Part shown: piece after piece, positions 17,336 to 25,416 of the stretch
How the letters are laid out: every line of letters starts with the position of its first letter
How positions within the stretch are numbered: the first letter of the stretch is position 1
From: Acidobacteriota bacterium
GTDB lineage: Bacteria > Acidobacteriota > Blastocatellia > UBA7656
DNA: 64,000 nucleotides
Assembly: GCA_038040445.1 (NCBI GenBank)
Contig: JBBPIG010000005.1
Coordinates: 197,690 to 261,689, forward strand
Direction: 5' to 3'
Position numbers and translations under genes: made by a program
Notes under the pieces: generated by a model
The model's input: only the letters and a program-made list of their open reading frames with translations
What the model was told of the DNA's origin: nothing
Databases searched by the model: none

Positions 17336-18553
17336 TTATCTGCGAATAACCTTCTCTTCCTGCTCGATCCGTGTTTTCATCGCGGCTGCTACATGATCCG
17401 CAATAGCGTGAGCCTCTTTTTCTGTCCGATTGGATATGGCCGTAGGCCACTCGAAGAGCTTGAGCCCTTGGCTGATCACTTTGAAAACATAATTGGGACC
17501 GATTTTGATCCTCATACGCGCTTCGGCCGTTCCCGCATCCTCAATAATATGTATATGGGTCAATTCCTCAATCTTCAGTTTCAATCTATCTCGGAGCCAG
17601 GCCTCGAATTCGTCCGTCCCGATATCGATTGACATATTGCGCACAGAACGTAAGGTTTCAACCCCTTTCGCAACTGTCCCGGCGCGCAACTTTGGAACCT
17701 TGTCCGACGGGGCGACAGCCACCTGCGTCGAAGAGTTCTGCGTTTGCATTCCCGTTCGTTTTCCTATGTTTGAATTGGCCTGCGAATCTGCTGCGGTCCG
17801 GTTTTCGTTGCTACTTGATATTTGTGGTTTCTCACCTCCTTTGATGGCTACATCATCATTTGGGACGTGCTGCGTTCTCGTGACAAGGAGGATAAATCCG
17901 ATCGCGATGCAGACGGCGAGAACAGCTAAGGCAGGTGCTGCGATCGCCGTGATTTGTTGCCATCTGTGAAGGCGCATGAATCGGGTCTTCGCCACTTCTG
18001 GCTGGTCGCAGCAAACATAGAGAACAGACTTTCCGGTCCAGGTCCTCTGAACGCCGGCAGCAAGCAGCTGTCCGTCCCAAAGCGATATAGAAGCAGTGAG
18101 GGTTTTAGAAGGTTGAGGCGGTAAAGCGAGGGTAGCTAACAACACTTCAGGGAAATCGAGATCTAGCGGTTTCCAAAACTCTATTGTGCGGGGACTTTGC
18201 AACTTCACTTTGCCCTGCCGTCGATTCTTGAGAATCAGTACTTCCTCTCGCTCATCGTCTATGCGAACCTCAATTTGCTTGATGGGAATCCGAGCTTCGC
18301 CGCAGGCGAGGTATGTTTCAAGCTGTTTTTCAATCTCTGTATTTTCTTGCGCCGAGTCAGAAAGAGCCCCTCTGTCGGTGAAACGCTTTGCGCTTTCAAG
18401 GGTGCGGTCTAGTGATTGCATCTCTTCATCGTAAAGCCGCCTATGAAAAGAACACGTTTCTAGGTGATCTAGATAGCGGAGGATTTCGTCCTCAGACGCC
18501 CCCTCATCTGGTCTTTCCCAACGATCTCGGTCTTTACACTTCACGCGACTCAC
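17336..18553 (-). CDS. membrane-anchored anti-sigma factor-like protein
   Basis: This 405-residue protein overlaps the end of the ECF sigma gene by 20 nt, the usual coupling for sigma/anti-sigma pairs. The N-terminal 45 residues contain a His/Cys cluster, LDHLETCSFHRRL, resembling a degenerate zinc-binding anti-sigma domain. A single membrane helix (IAAPALAVLAVCIAIGFIL) follows at about 202-222. The distal 180 residues, outside the membrane, include a low-complexity linker and a small folded domain rich in alternating charged residues. I infer that it sequesters the ECF factor at the membrane and senses an envelope signal. Confidence 0.68.
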   Translation of the reverse strand: MSRVKCKDRDRWERPDEGASEDEILRYLDHLETCSFHRRLYDEEMQSLDRTLESAKRFTDRGALSDSAQENTEIEKQLETYLACGEARIPIKQIEVRIDDEREEVLILKNRRQGKVKLQSPRTIEFWKPLDLDFPEVLLATLALPPQPSKTLTASISLWDGQLLAAGVQRTWTGKSVLYVCCDQPEVAKTRFMRLHRWQQITAIAAPALAVLAVCIAIGFILLVTRTQHVPNDDVAIKGGEKPQISSSNENRTAADSQANSNIGKRTGMQTQNSSTQVAVAPSDKVPKLRAGTVAKGVETLRSVRNMSIDIGTDEFEAWLRDRLKLKIEELTHIHIIEDAGTAEARMRIKIGPNYVFKVISQGLKLFEWPTAISNRTEKEAHAIADHVAAAMKTRIEQEEKVIRR

Positions 18554-19142
18554 CTCCTTCGAGCAACTTCCGCAGCCTATTCTTCACACGAAAAATGCTA
18601 ACTCTGACCGCATTGGGACTTTTGCCGAGCCTCTGAGCAATTTCCTGACCTGTGTAACCTTGGAGCATAAAAGAAACCAACGTCTGGTCCTCTGGTTCGA
18701 GCATCTCTATAGATCGCTCCAGACTAATTCTATCGTTATAAAGGTCTACAATAGTCCGCATTCGATTGTGGTGAGGCTGCTCACTCCAACCTTCAAGCGT
18801 AAGGTTAAGTTGTGATGCTGAACACTTCCTCATATGATCATAAGCTGCATTTGCGGCAATTCGGTACATCCACGTCGAGAGTGCCGCCTCACCTCTAAAA
18901 GTGCCGAGGTGCTTAAATGCCTTTATCCATGTCTCCTGCATGACGTCGTGGGTATGATCATCTGGCTGAATGCATCGGAGGGAGCGCAACGTACCGGAAA
19001 TGGAACCGCGCAAATTCGTACTATGTCTTTGCATGAGTACTTCGAAGGCACGAGAATCCCCTAATGTCGTGAGTTGATGCAATTCTCTGTCGCTCAGCTG
19101 ATTCAAGTGGTCGTCATGATCCATATGGGGACCGTTATTCAT
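18534..19142 (-). CDS. ECF-type RNA polymerase sigma factor
   Basis: A 202-residue sigma-70 family protein. Region 2 spans about 30-105 (DVMQETWIKAFKHLGTFRG, then ALSTWMYRIAANAAYDHMR). Region 4 spans about 140-195 (LEPEDQTLVSFMLQGYTGQEIA, then a recognition helix at NAVRVSIFRVKNRLRK). It would direct RNA polymerase to a small regulon under control of the overlapping anti-sigma gene. A likely target is the neighbouring CHAT gene, but no shared promoter motif could be identified. An ATG six codons in is an alternative start. Confidence 0.85.
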   Translation of the reverse strand: MNNGPHMDHDDHLNQLSDRELHQLTTLGDSRAFEVLMQRHSTNLRGSISGTLRSLRCIQPDDHTHDVMQETWIKAFKHLGTFRGEAALSTWMYRIAANAAYDHMRKCSASQLNLTLEGWSEQPHHNRMRTIVDLYNDRISLERSIEMLEPEDQTLVSFMLQGYTGQEIAQRLGKSPNAVRVSIFRVKNRLRKLLEGGESREV

Positions 19143-19962
19143 CCAGGAGTAACTATCATATCCGATGTCAACCTAACTATAGATTGTTATAAAAAGGATT
19201 CCTACGAGCATTCCTCACTTAAGTAGGAGAAGTGCGAGGGTGAACTGCCCTTCGAGCAAGCCGTTCGAGACATCGCCTGGTTGTTGAGAAGCCGGTGCAT
19301 TATAGAAGCATATTGTGATGTCATTGCCTCCTCCGTTCAGATTAGACCGCGGGTAGTCTCGGTTTGTTACATGTGATGGGAGGCAAGGAGAATTGACTCT
19401 CTGGTCTAAAGGCCGTCATTGTTTAGGGTCTTGTTTTTACTGGTTCGAGCCGTTCGCAGGATCGCTGACACCCCTGTCTTCTTTGCTTCGACTACCCGGT
19501 ATCGTCTGATTAGCTTTGATGGACTGCTCTTTATGGAATCAGGTGAGAAGAGATTCAGGGTTGGCTTCGCCACTGCCGTTTTTCGCCGGCAGATGATGAT
19601 CTAGCGCGGATGCTATCGCTGCAATTCGAGACACTGGCACTCTAGAGAGGGGGTCAGAATTAACCCTCCCAGTCGAAAATGTCCGCCGAGGTCTAAGTAT
19701 GTCCTCCCCTACGGTCTGATGACACAGATGACACATATGCCTGAGGACTGAACCGGCCAGGCTAGGGATCATGGGGTTCAAGACTGGAATCGACTTTCCC
19801 ACAGGCTCCGGAACACTGCTCGTGAAATCGACTTAGGCGCACGTCGAAACTACGACGTGGGCGACGCTGGTCATAGTTAGCTAGTGACCGCAGGCTTTGT
19901 GATGGCAGGGAGACACCGGACTACCCTCTCTGAGGGTACATTACTGAAATGGTGCCTTTCTA
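19143..19962. other. gene-poor stretch upstream of the ECF sigma gene
   Basis: About 820 nt between the sigma gene start and the aminotransferase stop, both minus strand. The open frames here are short, on both strands, and lack ribosome sites or recognisable motifs. I see no repeat, tRNA or strong hairpin. It could hold decayed coding sequence, but I cannot show it. Confidence 0.5.
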
Positions 19963-21429
19963 CTACAGGGTTGGAAAGAGGTCTTTGATTTCGGACGCGA
20001 ATTCCTCGTAAGCGCGGAGTGTAGAAGACAGTTTGTCCGGCGTATGTGCAGCCGTGACTACTCCTAACCCCTGCCATGAAAAAATACCCTTGAGGATGAG
20101 TGCCAAGCGGGCAGTTGTGTTTCGAAACTCAACGTCATTTGATCTCGAGTCCCAGTGCACCAGTGGCGAGTTGCTATCTCGGTAGCGGCCGGGATCCGTT
20201 ATGAAGCGGACAGTAGAGATGGGGAAACTAGGAATTTCGGGTGAAGGGCTCCGTCCAGTGATCTCTACGCAAACGCTGTTTCTGTTGAACGCTAGCTCGA
20301 CTCCATCTCGGAGATCCGACGCATTTCGGATGACTTGCTCATAAGCCTCTCCACCCCTCCTTTTGATTTCATCGAGCGTTGCGTTCACGGCAAGCAGAGT
20401 GCCTGGATGTGAAGTGAAGGTTCCGGCATCCGCCCAGACACGTAAGGGAAGACTCTCATTAGCGGCAGACATGAATCGTTGACTTCCAACTATACACGCA
20501 AACGGCATCCCCCCTGCGAGTGCTTTACCATAGGTCGAGATGTCGGCCTGAACCTGGTAAAGTTGCTGCATACCCCCTGGATTAACTCGAAAACCCGTGA
20601 CGATTTCATCGAGGATTAATGCTGATCCGTGTTCTGTGCACAGTTCTCGCAAACGACGGACAAAGCGGGGGTCGGCAACAACCATACCTGAGTTGCCAAG
20701 AACTAATTCGGCAATGCAGGCGGCGATTCTCGGGCCATAAGTCGAAAATGCGCGCTCCGCCGCCTCTACGTCATTGAAGGGAATAATGATGACATCTTGG
20801 GTGAAACCCGTTGGTATCCCACCGCATTCTGACCTAGCTCTTCCATCCTCGTCCCCGATGTTGCGTACTCCACTGACCGACCAAGGCTGCACGCCGTGCC
20901 ACCCGCCCGCAATCTTAACAACCATTTGTCTTTTGGTCGCTGCACACGCGAGCATGATAGCGTACATGGTAGAGAGCGCACCGCTGGTTGAGAACAGGAC
21001 CTGATCGCCACCAGTACAGTCCAGAATCTTCCGTGCGACTTCAGCTTCTAGAGAAGTGAAAACTCCGATCTGCAACAACATCGGCGATCGCGCTGCCTGA
21101 TGAAGTGCGTCGATGACGTGAGGCGGATTGTGGCCGAAAATCATGCAGAAATGTCCCGCCCAATAATCGATAAGATCCGTGTCGTCCACACTTTGCATGG
21201 TGCAGCCGCTTGCACTTCGAAAGAATGGGGGGAAAGGCTTCAGCATTCGCCCGAGCTGTGATACCCCATTCGGGAAAATCGAGCGACCTGCAATGTAAAG
21301 GCTCTGGCTCCTTCGGTATCGGGCCTCAAATTCCGCTTTCACAGCCATTGCGTACGACTGGCGGGCTTTCTGGAGTTCTCTCACCACTTGCAGCCTCTTC
21401 CTGGTTAAATCAAAGTTGAAATGACCCAC
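19963..21429 (-). CDS. class III PLP-dependent aminotransferase (glutamate-1-semialdehyde aminomutase-like)
   Basis: This 488-residue protein carries the class III aminotransferase signature: LILDEIVTGFR with Asp274 and the PLP-Schiff-base lysine Lys302 in STYGKALAGGMPF. It also has a YWAGHFCMIFGHNPPHV substrate-side segment and a GGWHGVQPW loop as in HemL-like enzymes. It is longer than HemL (about 430) by an N-terminal 45-residue extension and lies away from haem genes. A role in amino-sugar or amino-acid-derived natural product formation is more likely. The gene stands alone on the minus strand. Confidence 0.8.
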   Translation of the reverse strand: MGHFNFDLTRKRLQVVRELQKARQSYAMAVKAEFEARYRRSQSLYIAGRSIFPNGVSQLGRMLKPFPPFFRSASGCTMQSVDDTDLIDYWAGHFCMIFGHNPPHVIDALHQAARSPMLLQIGVFTSLEAEVARKILDCTGGDQVLFSTSGALSTMYAIMLACAATKRQMVVKIAGGWHGVQPWSVSGVRNIGDEDGRARSECGGIPTGFTQDVIIIPFNDVEAAERAFSTYGPRIAACIAELVLGNSGMVVADPRFVRRLRELCTEHGSALILDEIVTGFRVNPGGMQQLYQVQADISTYGKALAGGMPFACIVGSQRFMSAANESLPLRVWADAGTFTSHPGTLLAVNATLDEIKRRGGEAYEQVIRNASDLRDGVELAFNRNSVCVEITGRSPSPEIPSFPISTVRFITDPGRYRDSNSPLVHWDSRSNDVEFRNTTARLALILKGIFSWQGLGVVTAAHTPDKLSSTLRAYEEFASEIKDLFPTL

Positions 21430-21796
21430 GGCCGATTCTCGTGGTCCCAGGTAGACATGTCCGAATTCTTAAGTAGCGCCACGCATCAACGAGAATTACC
21501 CAAAGGAACCAGAGGCCGAAACCAAGACTTTGTTTGAGGGTTGCGACAAGTCTGGACGGGCTTAAGCAACCGGCAACACGCAACAGGTGATCTCTATCAC
21601 ACTAGCTTCAGATGATTCATCTCGCACCAGATGTTAGGCAACACAGCTCATCTCCGTTTGTAGGCGATACTGTAACTAGCGGATGCCAACAGTGGAGAAT
21701 GTTGGAGTGCTGCAGTAGAGAGGCAGCCGGTCCATAAAGTTCGAGCCTCTTACTTGTGGAGATCTTGCTCCGACGCGGATGACCGGCCAAATACGA
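21430..21796. other. intergenic region, nothing recognised
   Basis: 367 nt between the aminotransferase start and the stop of the PH-domain gene. No ORF, repeat or hairpin worth naming was found. It marks the left edge of the T4SS block, so an element junction could be here, but no attachment-site-like repeat is visible. Confidence 0.45.
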
Positions 21797-22327
21797 CTAA
21801 CCGGACGAACGATCGCCGGGCGTTCTCGATAGCACAAGCTTCCAGATAATCTCGCGCGTCCGCTGCCCGCCCGCTATGTTGGAAAGCACTATCTTGTCGC
21901 CGTTCGTTGGAGACACCGTAATACTTGAGACTCCAAACAACGCCTGAAGAAAGTTTTGATCGTAGGTCACATCACGTATGTAGCTCAGTGGGATTTGACG
22001 AACTCTCTTATGAATGATCCCGTATTCCTCTTCGATATGCTCGTCCGTCAACCTGTACACAGCTTTCGACAGGCCCTCGTAGAGCGCAAGTAGGCAAGCC
22101 ATTCCAACCAAGCCGATACCGATCATGAAGGCGGAACCGGCCAACTGGAAATCACGATCAATGGCTAGCGGTAATAGATAGGCGATGATGCCGGCAACGA
22201 GCACAACCGCCGGAGCGAAAAAGCTCAATTTCAAAAAACGAATGTCCGGCCGAGCAGTCAGAAGAGCCTTCTCACTGCCAACCGGATCGCTTCCGAACTC
22301 TCCAATATTGACGCTTGTGGATGCCAT
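21797..22327 (-). CDS. bacterial PH domain (YdbT/bPH2-like) membrane protein
   Basis: This 176-residue protein has two membrane helices (about residues 32-72: FFAPAVVLVAGIIAYLLPLAI and FMIGIGLVGMACLLALYEG). They are followed by a bPH2 domain with the usual VYRLTDEHIEEEYGIIHK start and RQIPLSYIRDVTYDQNFLQ core. The domain is widespread in envelope proteins of unknown role. Only 36 nt separate it from virB6, so it is probably the last gene of the minus-strand T4SS operon, which is unusual for that operon. Confidence 0.75.
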   Translation of the reverse strand: MASTSVNIGEFGSDPVGSEKALLTARPDIRFLKLSFFAPAVVLVAGIIAYLLPLAIDRDFQLAGSAFMIGIGLVGMACLLALYEGLSKAVYRLTDEHIEEEYGIIHKRVRQIPLSYIRDVTYDQNFLQALFGVSSITVSPTNGDKIVLSNIAGGQRTREIIWKLVLSRTPGDRSSG

Positions 22328-22363
22328 ATCGCGAATATAACTCCCATCCCATGATCGCGCAAC

Positions 22364-24418
22364 TCAATACCGCATAGTGAGACCCTGCTCAATCCGACGC
22401 GCCGCATCGCGGCTCAGTTGGTGCACGATCGTAGCTGCCATGTGCAGCTTTGCTGCTTGTAAAGAAGCGTCGCGAATCTGACCGGCCGCAGCAATTGAGC
22501 CTTCGAGCATCGCCTTGTTCGCTCGCATTTCTATTGTCGCCCCGCGACCAATTCCACCCATCGCGATCGAGGTCCCGCGTGACGCGCCGCCTGCCGCCTG
22601 GTCTGCCCCGGCCCTAACGGCTGTTATCTGATCCTGAGCGTATTTCTGGTGGACTTCGGTCATCTGCCTCACATATGCATCTTGGTTTCCGCTGAAGCCT
22701 GCGGCCGCTCGTTCCTGGTTCTCTACCATTTTGTCAGTGGAAGTGTTTACTGCGCCCTTCTGACCGGCAGCTCTCTCTTGGATGGACTTGTATTGCAAGT
22801 ATAAACCAGCACCGCCCCCGACAACTTCGAGCCCCGCGGCGCCTAGCTTTCCCACCGTTTCCGTCTTCTCGCTCTTTCCCTTGGTAGCACCTCGTATCGC
22901 CTCGGCGCCCCAGTTCGATCCCATGATCACCTTGTCGCCGACCCACCGCTTCGTATCTGCGGAACGATTCGCTTCGAACAGATCAAACTCTCCTTGTCGC
23001 CGTGCATTGAGATCGCCAATGCTTTGGTCCGTTCGTACGCCAATGTCGCTCTTCGATAAGGCCGCCGTAGCTCCGGCGGAGCTCACGCCAAACAGCTGGC
23101 CGGCTTGCGCTTGTTGAGTCGCCTGCGTCTTCGATCCGTATATCTGTCCGAGGGTAGAGGTCAATGCACCTCGTGCCGCCGCCAGCGCCGAGAGCTTCCT
23201 CGCTTGCACTCCGAGGTTTCCAGCTTCAAACGAAGCGCCGGCTCGTGTCACTTCGCCGCCGTATGCTCCGTGAGCTTGGATCGTTTGCGCCTGTCTCTCC
23301 AGACCTGCTGCCTGCCTCACTCCTGCGACCTCGACCGCCATCCCCGTCAGCGCCGCCATCCATCCGCTCATCACGCCCGACATGCCTTCAAAGACCTGCC
23401 CCGACGCGACGCGGTAACTAATGTAGGGAGATGCAAACAGCGCAAGCGCGCTGACCAGCATTATCGCGGCACCTATCAATGCTGGATACACCGCCCGGGA
23501 TGGGTCTCCCTCTATCATGAGAGTCTCCGGATTCAGCTTAAAGATCGGAATATTGAAATCGATCGCGCTTAATGGAACGTTTGCAGCAGCGTACGCGAAG
23601 ATTCCTACGATCGCTCCCACCGCCGGCGCTATCAGCGTGAACGCCGTTGCGCCCTTTATATAAGGATACGCCACTTGGTGCGCCATCTTTTGATCTATAG
23701 CTATCGCGATGATGAATGGCGAAGTCAATCGCAGGGCTATCATTATGAACTGACCGAGCAACAGCAGAAACAGGTCTGCGAATTCCATCAGCCCGCGCGC
23801 CACCGTCACGACGGTGAAGACTTGCGGCATGTTCCACGAGGAAGGATTCAACGCCTTGTCGATGGACTTGACTGGCGATTCATTGTCAGTCAGCACGCCG
23901 ATCGGTCCCTTCTCGCCCTGGACTGTGAATCCGGCTTCCAGGAACTTCTTATAGTTCTCCTCGAACCTCTGTCCCTGAGTGTCGTAGGCCGACTTGATTG
24001 GCGTGTCCCACACAACCGCCCGTCCCATCTTCTCCATCGAGTTCAGTATCGTCGGACCGGTACCGAACAGAATCATGCAAAACACCAAGCGACCCACCCA
24101 GTAGTACAGTTCCTTCGATCCGCCGTCATTCTCGCGAAGCACTCGCGCGAAGCTCAGCATCATCACTATCGCAGCTATCCACATTGACAGGTTTTCAAAC
24201 TCTCCCATCAACGGGCTCTCGACTTGATCGCGGATCAACGGCACCAGTTCCGCGGCGCGCTCAACCAATCGAGCCATCTCGCTTGCGAAGTCGCCTCCGG
24301 CTGCTGGCGGCGGCGCCTGTGCTCGCGCGGTAGTTGCGCCCAACCCCATGATCGCCGCCGCCAGCAGCACCTTCGCCAGAATGTGACCCCGCTCGTTTTG
24401 ACTCTCGATTACGCTCAT
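22364..24418 (-). CDS. VirB6/TrbL-like T4SS inner-membrane protein
   Basis: This 684-residue polytopic protein begins with a signal-like segment. It has several membrane helices between about residues 70 and 350 (for example WIAAIVMMLSFARVL, LFLLLLGQFIMIALRL, IAPAVGAIVGIFAYA, ALIGAAIMLVSALAL). A long Ala/Gln/Gly-rich cytoplasmic tail of more than 300 residues follows. This is the architecture of TrbL/VirB6, the channel component of conjugation-type T4SS. Its place directly after a VirB5/TrbJ-like gene is the order found in trb operons. Confidence 0.78.
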   Translation of the reverse strand: MSVIESQNERGHILAKVLLAAAIMGLGATTARAQAPPPAAGGDFASEMARLVERAAELVPLIRDQVESPLMGEFENLSMWIAAIVMMLSFARVLRENDGGSKELYYWVGRLVFCMILFGTGPTILNSMEKMGRAVVWDTPIKSAYDTQGQRFEENYKKFLEAGFTVQGEKGPIGVLTDNESPVKSIDKALNPSSWNMPQVFTVVTVARGLMEFADLFLLLLGQFIMIALRLTSPFIIAIAIDQKMAHQVAYPYIKGATAFTLIAPAVGAIVGIFAYAAANVPLSAIDFNIPIFKLNPETLMIEGDPSRAVYPALIGAAIMLVSALALFASPYISYRVASGQVFEGMSGVMSGWMAALTGMAVEVAGVRQAAGLERQAQTIQAHGAYGGEVTRAGASFEAGNLGVQARKLSALAAARGALTSTLGQIYGSKTQATQQAQAGQLFGVSSAGATAALSKSDIGVRTDQSIGDLNARRQGEFDLFEANRSADTKRWVGDKVIMGSNWGAEAIRGATKGKSEKTETVGKLGAAGLEVVGGGAGLYLQYKSIQERAAGQKGAVNTSTDKMVENQERAAAGFSGNQDAYVRQMTEVHQKYAQDQITAVRAGADQAAGGASRGTSIAMGGIGRGATIEMRANKAMLEGSIAAAGQIRDASLQAAKLHMAATIVHQLSRDAARRIEQGLTMRY

Positions 24419-24487
24419 TATCTTTGCCCGCTCAATTGCTAACGGCCGCCCGCGCGGCCGTGCTCGCGTTGTTTACAAGTCTCCTGC

Positions 24488-25378
24488 TCACTCGCCATCA
24501 TGAATCTTGTCCCACACCCGCTGCTTCGCGTCGACAAGCTTCTTCCAGCCGTCCTTCAAGGTAGTTACTTGTGAGCCAAACCGCAGCCGAGCTTCTTCTC
24601 GCTCCGCGATGCGTTCGGTCCGTTCGGTTATCTGCTGTCTGAGCTGCTCGATCTGTGCGTTCGTCTGCTCCTGTTGTTGACTTGCCTGAAAGATTTGTAC
24701 CGCCAGCGCCTGAATCTCTCGATCTTTCTCGGTGCATTCTTCACAGTTCTTCAACTGCTCGACTGCGTCTTGCATCGCCTTTATGTGCTCTTCCGCTTCG
24801 GCGCGGTTGTTACTCAGGCGCTTGATGTCGTAGTTCGCCCTGGCAATCGTGTTGTCCATCTTCTCCAAGCGTTCCATGTTCGCCAGCGCATCCTGACTCG
24901 TACGCCCAATTCCGTTTCTCAAGTAGTCTTCGAGATCGCGCCGATCTGCCTCTGGATCGAATATCCCGTTCCTCAACCGATCATCGATCTCTTTCAGCGC
25001 CCTTACCTGACCAACCACTAAACCTTCAACCAGCCGCTTTACTCGGAATGACGTTCGTATCGTCTTGCCGATGCTGCTTATCGTGGTCAGCGTCTCTTTA
25101 TGAAATCCAAGATGCTGCTCCGCAGTCTTAAGAACGCCTGTCAGCGTCGTTAACTGCCGCACCGCGTTCTCGTACATCCTCGCGTAGTGATCGATCGTCT
25201 GAACCCAGCGCGCTGCCTCCTCCACCCTCTTCTCAACCTGCAGCGCATAGTTAGTAGGGTCGTACACGATGCCGCCCAAAATCTGCGCTCGCGCAGGCAC
25301 CGGTATCATCGGGATCATCATTGCCGCGATCACAACCATGAGCCGAACTCTTCTAGTGATCATTCTCATCGTGTTCAT
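24488..25378 (-). CDS. VirB5/TrbJ-like T4SS minor pilus protein
   Basis: This 296-residue secreted protein has a signal peptide (hydrophobic residues about 12-28, cleavage near PARAQ). It continues with VYDPTNYALQVEKRVEEAARW, the usual N-terminal motif of TrbJ/VirB5 proteins (VYDPxNxxxN). The rest is a coiled coil with two cysteines (CEEC) that may form a disulphide in the periplasm. It would sit at the pilus tip or base. It is flanked by virB4 and virB6, 38 and 69 nt away. Confidence 0.78.
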   Translation of the reverse strand: MNTMRMITRRVRLMVVIAAMMIPMIPVPARAQILGGIVYDPTNYALQVEKRVEEAARWVQTIDHYARMYENAVRQLTTLTGVLKTAEQHLGFHKETLTTISSIGKTIRTSFRVKRLVEGLVVGQVRALKEIDDRLRNGIFDPEADRRDLEDYLRNGIGRTSQDALANMERLEKMDNTIARANYDIKRLSNNRAEAEEHIKAMQDAVEQLKNCEECTEKDREIQALAVQIFQASQQQEQTNAQIEQLRQQITERTERIAEREEARLRFGSQVTTLKDGWKKLVDAKQRVWDKIHDGE

Positions 25379-25416
25379 CGCCTAAACCTCCTGATATCTC
25401 TCGCCAACTCGGTCGA

